Shown piece by piece: positions 1-8,772 of a stretch of DNA of 31,565 nt. How positions within the stretch are numbered: the stretch's first letter is position 1; each line of letters starts with the position of its first letter. A model generated the notes under the pieces. The model saw only the letters and a program-made list of their open reading frames with translations. It was not told the origin of the DNA and searched no databases. Source of the DNA: an uncultured Collinsella sp. Its GTDB lineage: Bacteria; Actinomycetota; Coriobacteriia; Coriobacteriales; Coriobacteriaceae. Made by a program: the position numbers and the translations under genes. The DNA is taken from positions 1 to 31,565 of the forward strand of contig CALLNU010000037.1 of assembly GCA_938005465.1 (NCBI GenBank), read 5' to 3'.

Positions 1-1
1 C

Positions 2-26
2 CGGAGAGCACTTAATGTGCTCTCCG
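2..26. other. Perfect 10-bp hairpin at the window edge
   Basis: CGGAGAGCAC (2-11) and GTGCTCTCCG (17-26) form a perfect 10-bp stem with a 5-base loop. No T tract follows on the + strand. Either a terminator of a gene to the left or a leader structure of the serine dehydratase gene is possible; the sequence to the left is missing, so the role stays open. Confidence 0.5.
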
Positions 27-99
27 TGCGAGCAGGACTGTCCGAGCAGGCGACCTTATGCCCCGCCCCTCGGGACGACGGGATAGAACAGGAGCGCAT

Positions 100-1707
100 A
101 TGGCAGGCAAGCCGCAAACACTAGCTACGACCTCGGCATTCGAGATCTTGGGCCCCGTCATGGTCGGCCCCAGCTCATCGCACACCGCCGGCGCCCTGCG
201 GTGCGCCCAAGTTGCCGCCAGCCTGCTAGAAGGCCGCATCGCCAAAGTCACCTTTGGCCTATGGAACTCCTTCGCCCACACCTACCGCGGCCACGGCACC
301 GACCGTGCGCTCGTCGCGGGCATCCTGGGCCTCGACACCGATGACGAGAACATCAAGCAGGCCTTCGACCTCGCTCGCGAGCAGGGCCTCGAATATCACT
401 TTGACATCAAGGGCGACGACGCCTCCATCCACCCCAACACCGTCGACATCGATATGGTCGACGACACGGGCGCCACGGCGCAGGTCCGCGGCGAGAGCCT
501 GGGCGGCGGCAAGATGCGCATCAGCCGCATTAACGGCGTCGGCGTCGACATCTCGGGCATGTATTCCACGCTCTTCGTGGCGCACAAGGACGTTCCCGGC
601 GTGCTCGCCGCGCTCACGAACCTGCTCGCCTACGCCCACGTGAACATCGCCTTCTGCCGCACCTACCGAACCGAAGTGGGCGGCCAGGCCTACTCCGTCT
701 TTGAGACCGACGGTGCGCCCGACGACACCGTCGTCCCCATGTTACGCAAGCTCGACAATGTCGATTACGCGACCTTTATCGAGCTCCCCGGTTCTGCCTC
801 GTCGCTCTCCCCCGGCGTCTCGGCCAAGGAGATCTTCGACGACGGCGAGCAGCTGCTCGATGCGTGCGAGGAACTGGGGCTCAGCATCGGCGCCGTCATG
901 GCCGTGCGTGAGGCGCGCCTGACCGGCGAAGCCCACGCCGTCGACGCCATGCGTCGCGTGCTCGACGTCATGCGCGAGGAGACCACGGCCCCCATCGCCA
1001 ATCCGCAGCGATCGCTCGGCGGGCTTATCGGCGGCGAGGCCAAACTCGTCGATGCCACCGGCCGCAACGATTTGAGCACGAGCCTGATGGGCGCCGTCCA
1101 GACCGACGCCGTAGCCCGCGCCATGGCCGTGCTCGAGCGCTCGGCCACGATGGGCGTAATCGTCGCAGCTCCGACGGCAGGATCCGCGGGTGTTGTGCCC
1201 GGCTGCGTGCTGGCGCTCGCCGATCGCCTGCAGCTCGACGACGAGCAGGTCATGGACGCGCTCTACTGCGCAGCCGCCATCGGCCTCAACCTCACCACAA
1301 GCGCCTGCGTCGCCGGCGCTGAGGGCGGCTGTCAGGCCGAGGTGGGAAGCGCCGCCGCCATGGCGGCCGCCGCGCTGGTGCAGATGCTCGGCGGCACGCC
1401 CGAGCAGGCGCTCGACGCCAGTTCCATCGCGCTGAGTAACCTGCTGGGTCTCGTTTGCGACCCCGTCGGTGGCCTCGTGGAGGTGCCCTGCCAAAACCGC
1501 AACGCCATCGGCGTAGCAGCGGCCTTTAGCTCGGCACAACTCGCCCTCGCAGGCATTAAGAGCTTGGTGCCGTTTGACCAGATGGCACATGTAATGCTCT
1601 CGGTGGGCCACGCGTTGCCAGCCACGCTGCGCGAGACGGCAAAGGGCGGCATCGCGCAGGCTCCGGCCGCACTTTCGGCCTGTGCAAAATGCGGTGTGTG
1701 CGGATAG
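100..1707 (+). CDS. sdaA: L-serine ammonia-lyase (dehydratase), single chain, [4Fe-4S]
   Basis: Converts L-serine to pyruvate and ammonia in the cytoplasm. It is a 535-residue single chain with the beta-type domain first (GPVMVGPSSSHTAGA at about residues 18-32), an ACT-like stretch at about 150-205, then the alpha-type catalytic domain. Cluster cysteines are visible in EGGCQAEVG, LVCDPVGG and VEVPCQNRN. The chain ends in a cysteine-rich tail, CAKCGVCG, and in the Legionella type II enzyme a C-terminal cysteine reaches into the active site as a cluster ligand. The ATG at 100 is chosen over an in-frame ATG at 58 because CAGGAG lies 5 bases before it and the upstream residues are not family-like. 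It is a stand-alone gene followed by a 149-base gap. Identity is confident; regulation is not visible. Confidence 0.95.
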   Translation: MAGKPQTLATTSAFEILGPVMVGPSSSHTAGALRCAQVAASLLEGRIAKVTFGLWNSFAHTYRGHGTDRALVAGILGLDTDDENIKQAFDLAREQGLEYHFDIKGDDASIHPNTVDIDMVDDTGATAQVRGESLGGGKMRISRINGVGVDISGMYSTLFVAHKDVPGVLAALTNLLAYAHVNIAFCRTYRTEVGGQAYSVFETDGAPDDTVVPMLRKLDNVDYATFIELPGSASSLSPGVSAKEIFDDGEQLLDACEELGLSIGAVMAVREARLTGEAHAVDAMRRVLDVMREETTAPIANPQRSLGGLIGGEAKLVDATGRNDLSTSLMGAVQTDAVARAMAVLERSATMGVIVAAPTAGSAGVVPGCVLALADRLQLDDEQVMDALYCAAAIGLNLTTSACVAGAEGGCQAEVGSAAAMAAAALVQMLGGTPEQALDASSIALSNLLGLVCDPVGGLVEVPCQNRNAIGVAAAFSSAQLALAGIKSLVPFDQMAHVMLSVGHALPATLRETAKGGIAQAPAALSACAKCGVCG

Positions 1708-1793
1708 CGACTAAGAACGACTCAAAGGTGGGACATTTGTCCCAGCTCTTTCGAATGCCACCGTTTCCGTACCACAAACAGCAGGGCAATCGC

Positions 1794-1799
1794 TATAAT
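1794..1799 (+). promoter_or_regulatory. Candidate -10 box of the L,D-transpeptidase gene
   Basis: TATAAT lies 57 bases before the next start codon, in the only non-coding gap between two rightward genes. There is no good -35 hexamer at 16-18 bases (the place holds ACCACA), so this is a partial promoter match only. Confidence 0.4.
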
Positions 1800-1856
1800 G
1801 CAAGCCCAGTAAAAACACGATGAACCGCAAGGCGAAAATCGAAGGATATGCATACG

Positions 1857-3599
1857 ATGTCGCAAAACGATCGAACTCAACTGATTCCCGATCCGCAGCA
1901 GCCGAGCAGGCACACCGGCAGCGTTCAGTCGCCGCGTCCTATCGCGCCGAGCCACGGTCAGCAGCGTAGTGCAGCAAACGCTTCCCAACACCCGAACCAA
2001 CAGCGACAGCAGCGTCAACAGCGTCAACAACGTCAGCAGCGCCGGGCAAACGGCAATGCGCCCAAGCAGCCCCCCACGCACGCTCGAGGCGATCGCGGCC
2101 CCGCGCGCAAACCCGCCGAGAACAATAAGTCGGGCAAAAAGACGACGCTCTTTGTCGTCCTGGGTCTTATCGTCATTGTCTATATCGTAGGCGTCGTAGC
2201 GTTTTCGCAGGTAGCCTACCCCAACACCACCATCGCCGGCGTCGACGTCTCGTTCTCCAACGCTTCGTCTGCCGCCACCAAGGTCAATTCGGCATGGAAG
2301 CACTATAAGCTCGCCGTGACAGGCGATGACTTTAGCTGGACCTATCAGCCCGAGTCCGATGAGCCCATCGTCGACGGCGAAGCTGCCGCAAAAGAAATCA
2401 TCAGCCACAACGAAGCCTTTGTATGGCCGGTCCGCCTTGTGGAATCCTTAAGCGGCAAGACCAAAGCAACCGCCACCTCCAACGAAGTCGATCTTGATCA
2501 AGACGTCGACCTGTCCATGCTCTCCGACACCTTTAACCAAAAGCAGTTTGAGGAGGACCTGGGCGCCGCTATCGACGAGTTTAACGAGGGCCGTTCGGGC
2601 ACGTTCGAGGCCAATAGCTCCTATGACGAGCAGGCCGGCAAGTTTACCGTCGAGAAGGCGCGCTCCAACGAAAAAATCAACCGCGAGCATGTCATTAAGT
2701 ATGCCGAGCTCGAGCTTGCCTCGCTGGCCGAGACCGTAGATCTTTCCAAGCTCGGCAACGATGCCTATGAGCCACTCAATGAAACGCTGACAGATGATCA
2801 GATTCAGGACGCATGTGATGCCGCCAACAACTTCCTGGGCGTCAACGTGACCCTCAAGCTCAACGGCGAGGATGCCGGCAAGGTTGATGGCAGCTCCGTG
2901 TTGCAGTGGATCAGCTTTGCCAATCCGGCCAACCCCACGCTCGATACGTCGCAGATCAGTAGCTGGGCAGCCGAGCTCGCCAACGGCTTTAATACCGTGG
3001 GCTCCACTCGCTGGTGGACGCGCGCCGATGGCAAGCAGTGCGCCGTCGAAGGCGGTGTCTTTGGTTGGTCCATCGACAGCAGCTCGCTAGCCAAGCAAGT
3101 CGAGGACGCCATTAACAACAAGCAGACCGGCGAAATCGAGATTAAGTATTCCCAGAAGGCCGATACCTTTACCGCAAAGGGCGAACCCGACTGGAAGGCA
3201 TACATCGATGTCGATCTGTCCGAGCAGCACGCGCGCTACTACGACGAGAGCGGCAATATCGTATGGGAGGCCAACTTTATCTCGGGCAAGCCGGGCGAGG
3301 ACGCCACGCCCGAGGGCGTCTGGCAGATCAACAGCAACGACGGCGCGAGCACGCTGATTGGTGCCAAGGACCCCGAGACAGGCAAGCCCAAATACGAGAG
3401 CCCGGTGAGCTACTGGATGCCGTTTGAGGGCAACATGATCGGCTTCCACGATGCCACCTGGCAAAACGACAAGAGCTTCGATAACGCCGAATCGTACAAG
3501 TGGTGCGGCAGCCACGGTTGCATCAACCTGCGCCTAGCCGACGCCAAAGCGCTTCACGACTGCATTAAAGTCGGCCTGTGCGTGGTTGTCCACTCGTAG
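1857..3599 (+). CDS. Membrane-anchored L,D-transpeptidase (YkuD) with peptidoglycan-binding domain
   Basis: Likely cross-links peptidoglycan stem peptides outside the membrane. The 580-residue protein starts with a disordered Q/R/P-rich cytoplasmic tail of about 90 residues, then one membrane segment (about 97-117, LFVVLGLIVIVYIVGVV), then a long extracytoplasmic part of the type with a PG_binding_4 region, and a C-terminal YkuD domain. The catalytic signature SHGCINLR, with the active cysteine, sits about 30 residues from the end, preceded by a GFHDATW segment. The ATG at 1857 is preferred to that at 1848 because GAAGGA (1841-1846) is 10 bases before the former and only 1 base before the latter. 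Stand-alone gene; family call firm, exact substrate unknown. Confidence 0.92.
   Translation: MSQNDRTQLIPDPQQPSRHTGSVQSPRPIAPSHGQQRSAANASQHPNQQRQQRQQRQQRQQRRANGNAPKQPPTHARGDRGPARKPAENNKSGKKTTLFVVLGLIVIVYIVGVVAFSQVAYPNTTIAGVDVSFSNASSAATKVNSAWKHYKLAVTGDDFSWTYQPESDEPIVDGEAAAKEIISHNEAFVWPVRLVESLSGKTKATATSNEVDLDQDVDLSMLSDTFNQKQFEEDLGAAIDEFNEGRSGTFEANSSYDEQAGKFTVEKARSNEKINREHVIKYAELELASLAETVDLSKLGNDAYEPLNETLTDDQIQDACDAANNFLGVNVTLKLNGEDAGKVDGSSVLQWISFANPANPTLDTSQISSWAAELANGFNTVGSTRWWTRADGKQCAVEGGVFGWSIDSSSLAKQVEDAINNKQTGEIEIKYSQKADTFTAKGEPDWKAYIDVDLSEQHARYYDESGNIVWEANFISGKPGEDATPEGVWQINSNDGASTLIGAKDPETGKPKYESPVSYWMPFEGNMIGFHDATWQNDKSFDNAESYKWCGSHGCINLRLADAKALHDCIKVGLCVVVHS
1998..2042 (+). repeat. Five tandem 9-base units encoding QQR
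   Basis: Five consecutive 9-base units (CAR-CAR-CGN) encode (Gln-Gln-Arg)x5 in the cytoplasmic tail of the L,D-transpeptidase. Such a coding microsatellite may vary in copy number between strains without breaking the frame. Confidence 0.75.
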
Positions 3600-3624
3600 T
3601 GCAACGCGCGCATTCATACAACAT

Positions 3625-3697
3625 GGAACTGCTGCGACTAATCTAACAGTTCCGAAAGAAACCGTCTTATGCGCCTGCCCCGACCGGTGGGCGCATA
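3625..3697. other. Two inverted repeats in the gap before macA
   Basis: GGAACTG (3625-3631) pairs with CAGTTCC (3647-3653) across 15 bases. TATGCGCC (3668-3675) pairs with GGCGCATA (3690-3697) across 14 bases. Neither is followed by a clean T run; the second is followed by a TATACT hexamer (3696-3701) and the macA ribosome site. They could be the end of the transpeptidase transcript or leader structure of the export operon. Confidence 0.4.
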
Positions 3698-3731
3698 TAC
3701 TTATGGAGGTTCTTTCTATAAAGGAGACGCT

Positions 3732-5165
3732 ATGCCGAATGCCCCCACGATCACCCCGGACCCAGATGATATCGAGCGCACGCCCGAAGGTGTCACCGAA
3801 ACGATTCCTCTGATTACAGACGTTCATGCCGAAAAGCAGAACGAACGCATAAACGATACGGCCGAGATTTCCGATGAAGAGGCATATGCCAAGCTCAAAG
3901 CAAAACGTGCCGAGCGCCGACGCAAAAAGCTGATTCGACGCGGTATTGCTGCCGGTGTCGTAGGTGCCATCGCGCTCATTGCCATTGTCGCAACCCTGGT
4001 TATCAATGCGCAGCCTCAGAGCGCTAGCGGGCCTGTGACCGACATGGTGACCGAGGGCACGTTTACCACAACGGTCGAGGCGAAAGGCCAGCTCAAACCC
4101 ATTTCGTCCTCAGTGGTCTCCCCTTCTGTCGACGGCACGGTCGATTCGATCAACGTGCAGGCAGGCCAATCCGTCAACGAGGGCGACATGCTTATGACCA
4201 TTAAAAACGACGAGCTCGATCGCAACGTTGCCGAGGCGCAGCGTGCAGTTGCAGCCGCTCAGGAAGACCTCGCCAACGCGCAGAAAGCCGCAGCTGCCGC
4301 GCAGGCCACCCCAACGACGGACGTCGAGGGAGCTTCCGCAGCGGCTGGCGTCTCTGACGCATCAGCGGACACGAACGCCGTATCGGCCGCGCAGCGCAGC
4401 CTCGCTTCGGCCCAGGCAAACCTAGACCAGGCGAACGCCAAGGCCGCCAGTCGCACGGTCACGGCCCCGAGCTCGGGTAGCATCGTGGAGCTTAACGCCA
4501 AGGTGGGCGCAACGGTAACAGGCGGCATGATCATGGGCGAAAGCGATACGAGCGGCGGCAAGCAGTGCACGCAGATCGCCGACCTATCCAAGATGAAGGT
4601 GACCGTGCAGGTGGGCGAAAAGGACATCGCCAAGATCGCCGTTGGGCAGAGCGCCAACGTCACGTATCCCGCGTTTCCCGATATCGTGAGCCAGGGAACC
4701 GTCACGGCTATCGCGTCGGTGGCAAACTCCGACGCCGCCAACGGCGGCGGCAGCGTGACCTTTAACGTCGACATCCTCATCGAGGCGCCCGACGCGCGCC
4801 TGAAGCCGGGCATGACGGCCGAGGTCTCGGTGGTGACCGAGCAGCTCGACGACGTGGTGATGGTGCCGACGATGGCGCTCATGACCGAAGACGGCGAACA
4901 CTATTACGTCAACGTGGCAACCGATGACGAGGGCAAGCAAACCCGCCGCGTCAAGGTGACCGTCGTGACGCAAAACGACAACGAAACCGTAGTCGGCAAG
5001 ACACAGGTCAAGCGCGACGACCAGGGCAACGAGATCAACCCCAACGTGCCGGTTACCAAGCTGCGCGATGGTGACACCCTCGTCATGGACACCGGAGCGG
5101 ACGCAACGGCTGACGGCGACTACAGCGCGGATTCGGGCAGTATGTCTGCCGATGAGGACATGTAA
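3732..5165 (+). CDS. Membrane-fusion/adaptor protein of a MacAB-type exporter
   Basis: HlyD/MacA-like adaptor that would couple the ABC pump encoded next to it to extracytoplasmic substrate. It has 477 residues: a cytoplasmic charged stretch, a membrane anchor at about 71-92, a split lipoyl/barrel-sandwich domain (starting around VEAKGQLKP and SPSVDGTVDSINVQAGQ), an alanine-rich coiled-coil hairpin at about 155-250, the second lipoyl half, then a beta-barrel region. The acidic C-terminal tail (DATADGDYSADSG) is unusual. AAGGAG at 3721-3726 selects the ATG at 3732 over an in-frame ATG at 3669. Its stop overlaps the next start (TAATG). In monoderm bacteria such adaptors act without an outer-membrane channel. 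The substrate cannot be told. Confidence 0.88.
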   Translation: MPNAPTITPDPDDIERTPEGVTETIPLITDVHAEKQNERINDTAEISDEEAYAKLKAKRAERRRKKLIRRGIAAGVVGAIALIAIVATLVINAQPQSASGPVTDMVTEGTFTTTVEAKGQLKPISSSVVSPSVDGTVDSINVQAGQSVNEGDMLMTIKNDELDRNVAEAQRAVAAAQEDLANAQKAAAAAQATPTTDVEGASAAAGVSDASADTNAVSAAQRSLASAQANLDQANAKAASRTVTAPSSGSIVELNAKVGATVTGGMIMGESDTSGGKQCTQIADLSKMKVTVQVGEKDIAKIAVGQSANVTYPAFPDIVSQGTVTAIASVANSDAANGGGSVTFNVDILIEAPDARLKPGMTAEVSVVTEQLDDVVMVPTMALMTEDGEHYYVNVATDDEGKQTRRVKVTVVTQNDNETVVGKTQVKRDDQGNEINPNVPVTKLRDGDTLVMDTGADATADGDYSADSGSMSADEDM

Positions 5166-5938
5166 TGCGTCCCGTTATCGACATCCGCAACGTGCACCGC
5201 ATCTTTGAGAGCGAGGCAGGTTGCGCCCACATCCTGCACAACGTGAGCCTGGCGGTAAATCCCGGCGAATTCGTCGCTATCACTGGCCCCTCGGGTTCGG
5301 GCAAATCAACGCTCATGAACATCCTAGGCTGCCTGGATAAGCCAACGGCAGGCGACTACTACCTGCAAGGGGTCAACGTGGCCGAGCTCGATGATGACGA
5401 GCTCACCGAAGTTCGCGCCCTGAGCATTGGCTTTGTCTTTCAGAGCTTCAACCTGCTGCCGCGCCTGTCGGTTATCGAAAACGTCATGCTGCCGCTGGCC
5501 TACACCAATGTGCCCCGTAGCCAGCGCGAAATGCGCGCCGTGCACGCGCTACAGGCCGTCACGCTGCCCGTCGACCACTGGGACCACCGCATATCCGAGC
5601 TCTCGGGCGGCCAGATGCAGCGTGTCGCCATCGCACGCGCCCTCGTCAATGACCCGCCCATCATTCTGGCCGACGAGCCGACGGGAAACCTTGACTCCGC
5701 CACCGGAGCGCTTGTGATGGAGACCTTCCATAGACTTCAGGAGCGCGGCAAAACCATCGTGCTTATCACACATGACCCCGGCATCGCCGCCGAGGCCGAC
5801 CGTGCCGTGACCATCCGCGACGGTCGCATTCACGACGGCGCGTATATTCCACATGCACCGCGGACCCTACGCAGCGCTGTAGATAGCCTGCCCATGATTT
5901 CCGCCTCCGCCAACCCGCCGAAAGGAGTGGTGGCATGA
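5165..5938 (+). CDS. MacB-type ABC transporter ATPase subunit
   Basis: Cytoplasmic ATPase of the exporter. The 257-residue chain shows Walker A (GPSGSGKST), a Q-loop region (FVFQSFNLLPRLS), signature LSGGQMQR, Walker B with D-loop (ILADEPTGNLD) and the switch histidine (LITHDP). This is the LolD/MacB subfamily pattern. The start codon shares one base with the stop of the adaptor gene, and the last four bases (ATGA) overlap the permease start, so the three genes are translationally coupled. After about residue 225 it has a short tail beyond the usual domain. Confidence 0.93.
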   Translation: MRPVIDIRNVHRIFESEAGCAHILHNVSLAVNPGEFVAITGPSGSGKSTLMNILGCLDKPTAGDYYLQGVNVAELDDDELTEVRALSIGFVFQSFNLLPRLSVIENVMLPLAYTNVPRSQREMRAVHALQAVTLPVDHWDHRISELSGGQMQRVAIARALVNDPPIILADEPTGNLDSATGALVMETFHRLQERGKTIVLITHDPGIAAEADRAVTIRDGRIHDGAYIPHAPRTLRSAVDSLPMISASANPPKGVVA

Positions 5939-7149
5939 GCGCCCGCGATCTCATCCAGGAAGCCCTTCACTCGCTCGAAGCCAACAAGGGGCGCAGCCTG
6001 CTCACCATCCTGGGCATTGTCATCGGTATCGCCTCGGTTATCGCCATGACTTCGCTCATCGGCGGTATCCAAAACAGCCTGGTCAACAGTCTGGGCCTCA
6101 ATGCGGCACGCATGGTGCAAATCTATTCGTCGCAAGAACTCACCGAGTCGGACATCGAGAAGCTTCAAAAACTGGTGCCGCAGATAGAGCAGATCGGCAT
6201 TGTCGACAGCGCGTATACCGAGTATAAGACCGGCGATAAAAGCTATACCGTCATGGCACAAGGTGTCGATAGCGACATGCTCGACGCGGTGGGGGCCAGC
6301 AAGCTCGTTGCGGGGCGCACCTATTCCCAGGCCGAGTCCCAGTCAGGCTCGCACGTGGCGCTCATCAGCCGCAACGGCGCCGATCAGCTTTACGGCAACG
6401 AACAGGATGCGCTGGGGAAAACCATCAAGGTGTCCAACGGCGAGGTGCAGATTGTAGGCGTGATAGATGGTGGCAGCGACTCCATGGGCTCGCTCACGCT
6501 GTATATGCCACGCGAAACCATCTCCGGCCTGTTTGGTGACGAGAATCCTTCATTCCCCAGCGTGACGGCACTTGCCGCCGAGGGCACGGACATGGATGAG
6601 CTTTGTAAGACCATCGAGTCAAAGGTGCGCGCGATGAAGGGCATCGAGGAGGAGGATGGGTACGACAGTGTATCGGCGACATCCATGAAAAGCGCCATCG
6701 ATGCGCTCAACTCCTTTATGGGCGCGTTCTCGCTCATCATGGGTGCTGTCGCCAGCATCTCGCTGCTTGTCGGCGGTATCGGCATTATGAATATGATGCT
6801 TACCAACGTAACGGAGCGCATCCGCGAGATCGGCATCCGCCGCGCTCTGGGCGCAAGTCGTCGCGATATCACTGCGCAGTTTTTGGCCGAATCCTCGGCG
6901 CTGTGCGTCACCGGCGGACTGCTAGGTGTCCTGATTGGCTATCTGCTGGCCTGGGCTCTTGCGATGTTTGCCGCAGGATCAGGGGTTCTCGGCGAGCTCG
7001 GTGCCAGCGGGCAAATCACACCGAGCTTTTCAATCGCCACGGTACTGCTGGCCTTCGCCGTCTCCGTCGGCATCGGCGTAATCTTTGGCTTCTATCCCGC
7101 TCGCCGCGCGGCAAAGCTCGACCCGGTGGAGTGCCTACGCTACCAGTAA
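5935..7149 (+). CDS. MacB/FtsX-type ABC transporter permease
   Basis: Integral membrane subunit, 404 residues, with the MacB layout: an N-terminal membrane helix (LLTILGIVIGIASVIAM), a large extracytoplasmic MacB core domain (about 45-260), then three C-terminal helices of the FtsX domain with the conserved MMLTNVTERIREIGIRRALG segment. AAAGGAG just before the start lies inside the ATPase gene. It is the last gene of the export operon and the last gene of the left flank before the B12 block. Substrates of relatives include peptides, lipoproteins and drugs; none can be chosen here. Confidence 0.93.
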   Translation: MSARDLIQEALHSLEANKGRSLLTILGIVIGIASVIAMTSLIGGIQNSLVNSLGLNAARMVQIYSSQELTESDIEKLQKLVPQIEQIGIVDSAYTEYKTGDKSYTVMAQGVDSDMLDAVGASKLVAGRTYSQAESQSGSHVALISRNGADQLYGNEQDALGKTIKVSNGEVQIVGVIDGGSDSMGSLTLYMPRETISGLFGDENPSFPSVTALAAEGTDMDELCKTIESKVRAMKGIEEEDGYDSVSATSMKSAIDALNSFMGAFSLIMGAVASISLLVGGIGIMNMMLTNVTERIREIGIRRALGASRRDITAQFLAESSALCVTGGLLGVLIGYLLAWALAMFAAGSGVLGELGASGQITPSFSIATVLLAFAVSVGIGVIFGFYPARRAAKLDPVECLRYQ

Positions 7150-7161
7150 GCCACCACCAAC

Positions 7162-7230
7162 AAGTTGCGGTGAATTAGGGACTAAATATGCTATCTAGCT
7201 TCAAAAACAGACACTATTTCACCGCAACTT
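7162..7230. repeat. 69-base imperfect palindrome with 13-bp perfect ends
   Basis: AAGTTGCGGTGAA (7162-7174) is the exact reverse complement of TTCACCGCAACTT (7218-7230). After one mismatch, three more bases pair (TAG/CTA). It begins 13 bases after the permease stop and abuts the IS21-like remnant. No T tract follows, so it is not a standard terminator, though it may help to end either convergent transcript. It could be a small non-autonomous repeat or a recombination site at the island edge. Confidence 0.7.
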
Positions 7231-7350
7231 ATTGAAGGGCTGCTTGCGCCAGTTCCGGGCGTCGTCCTCGAGCTATTGGCGGATGACGGGCTTGTACGAG
7301 TCGAGCTTGCTCGGGGCGCTCCTCTTCGCGGGCGGGAGGGCGCGCAGGCG
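7231..7350 (-). pseudogene. Remnant of an IS21-family IstA-type transposase
   Basis: Reading leftward, codons from 7350 down give LPPAKRSAPSKLDSYKPVIR, then Q, a stop (TAG at 7275-7273) where the family has tryptophan, then LEDDARNWRKQ. This resembles the linker of IstA proteins that runs (S)KLDPYKP...WL..D...RKQRHTA. Only about 40 codons remain, with an internal stop and no start. It lies between the cbiJ stop and the palindrome, so it marks a past mobile-element event at the left edge of the B12 block. Family assignment is by eye. Confidence 0.55.
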
Positions 7351-7360
7351 CGGCGAGCGC

Positions 7361-8134
7361 CTAGCGCGCGAGCTCCCGTAAGAGCGCGTCTTCCACTTCC
7401 CGAAGCGAAAGGGCGCCGCCTCCCTCGGCGGGACGGGCGACCACGATGCAGCGCGCTCCCACGTCGCGCGCGGCGGCGAGCTTCTCGGCCGTGCCGCCTA
7501 CGGTTCCCGAGTCCTTGGTCACAAGCCACTGGGCGCCCACCTGCCGAAGCATCGCCTCGTTGAGCTCGCGGGTGAAGGGCCCCTGCATGCCGATGACGTG
7601 CGACGGCGAAAACCCCGCGTCGATGCACTTCGTTATAGCGCCGGGCAGCGGGAGCACACGCACGAAGAAGCGCTCCGCGAAATCGGCGACGCGCGTGTAG
7701 GGAGCAAGCTCCTTGCTCCCCGTCGCGAGAAGCGCGCGACCCGGGTTCTCGGAGAGAAAGCGCGCCGCGCAGGCGATCGACGCGACCGACACGACGCCTT
7801 TGGGCAGCGCCTCGGCCGGGCGCGCAAGGCGCAGGCATCGTGCACCCACGGCGAGCGAAGCGGCCCGGATGTTGCCGCTTGCGAGCGTAGCGTAGGGGTG
7901 CGTGGCGTCGACGACGATGTGCGCGCCGGAAAGCTCGCGCTCCATGTCGGCCTCGTCGAGCCTGCCCGCATGCACCTCGATACCCGGAAGCTCGCCCAAA
8001 AGCTCGCCTCCGTAATCGGTTGCCGCGTAGGCACGGGCGGGGATGCCCGCCCCGCTCGCCCATTCGCACAGAAGGCGGCCCTCGGTGGTGCCAGCGAAGA
8101 TGCGCAGCGCCGGCGCGGATGCGGGCGCCGTCAC
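7361..8134 (-). CDS. cbiJ: Cobalt-precorrin-6A reductase
   Basis: Reduces cobalt-precorrin-6A to 6B with NAD(P)H. The 257-residue chain begins with the nucleotide-fold motif FAGTTEGRLL and contains the family's VVDATHPYA and the C-terminal VTKDSGTVGG segments. The GTG at 8134 shares the GTGA overlap with the cbiC stop, and a G-rich stretch lies about 8 bases upstream; in-frame codons further up are out of family. It is the last gene of the leftward operon, about 130 bases before the edge palindrome. Confidence 0.93.
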   Translation of the reverse strand: MTAPASAPALRIFAGTTEGRLLCEWASGAGIPARAYAATDYGGELLGELPGIEVHAGRLDEADMERELSGAHIVVDATHPYATLASGNIRAASLAVGARCLRLARPAEALPKGVVSVASIACAARFLSENPGRALLATGSKELAPYTRVADFAERFFVRVLPLPGAITKCIDAGFSPSHVIGMQGPFTRELNEAMLRQVGAQWLVTKDSGTVGGTAEKLAAARDVGARCIVVARPAEGGGALSLREVEDALLRELAR

Positions 8135-8772
8135 TTCGGGCCCCCTGGGCGCGTGATCTGGTAGAGCAGCGCGTTCATAATGGCAGCCGCCACGGTCGAG
8201 CCGCCCTTGCGACCCCTCGCGACGATGGCCGGCACGCGTCGCGCGAGTAGCTCCTCTTTCGCCTCGACCACGTTCACAAACCCGACCGGCACCCCAACGA
8301 CGAGCGCGGGCGCGATCTTCCCCGCGTCCATAAGCTCGGCGAGGCGCAGAAGTGCTGTGGGAGCGTTGCCGACGGCCACGATGAGCGGACCCTCGATGCC
8401 GCAAGCTTTGTCCATGCTCGCAACGGCGCGAGTCGTGCCCGCGGCGCGCGCAGCCGCGGCGACATTAGGGTCGGCCATGTAGCACACGGCCTTGCAGCCG
8501 AGCTTTGCGAGCGCGGGCTTGCTTATGCCTGCGAGCGCCATGTTCGTGTCGGTGAGCACCGTGGCCCCTGCGCGCAGTGCGTCGAGAGCACAGTGCGCGG
8601 CGTCATGGGTGAATACGAGGGAATCGGCGTACGAGAAGTCGGCAGTGGTGTGGATGACGCGCTTCACGACGGGCTCTTCAAGCGGCGGGAACGTGCGGCC
8701 GCCGAGCTCTTCGGTGATGATCTCGAAGCTGCGCCGCTCGATGTCGCCGGGCGCCATCTCCTTGGAATCCAT
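8131..8772 (-). CDS. cbiC: Cobalt-precorrin-8 methylmutase
   Basis: Moves the methyl group from C11 to C12, making cobyrinate. It has 213 residues, a normal length. The conserved catalytic-histidine region VKRVIHTTADFSY is at about residues 34-46, and GVPVGFVNVVEAKEEL and the glycine-rich RGRKGGSTVAAA are near the C-terminus. The ATG follows the cobO stop directly (TAGATG). Pathway neighbours on both sides support the call. Confidence 0.95.
   Translation of the reverse strand: MDSKEMAPGDIERRSFEIITEELGGRTFPPLEEPVVKRVIHTTADFSYADSLVFTHDAAHCALDALRAGATVLTDTNMALAGISKPALAKLGCKAVCYMADPNVAAAARAAGTTRAVASMDKACGIEGPLIVAVGNAPTALLRLAELMDAGKIAPALVVGVPVGFVNVVEAKEELLARRVPAIVARGRKGGSTVAAAIMNALLYQITRPGGPK

Noticed and set aside
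58..99. An upstream ATG start for serine dehydratase
   Set aside because: No ribosome site, and the added residues are not family-like, whereas the ATG at 100 has CAGGAG at 5 bases.
7150..7235. A rho-independent terminator after the macB-type gene
   Set aside because: The palindrome has a very large loop and no T tract; listed as a repeat instead.
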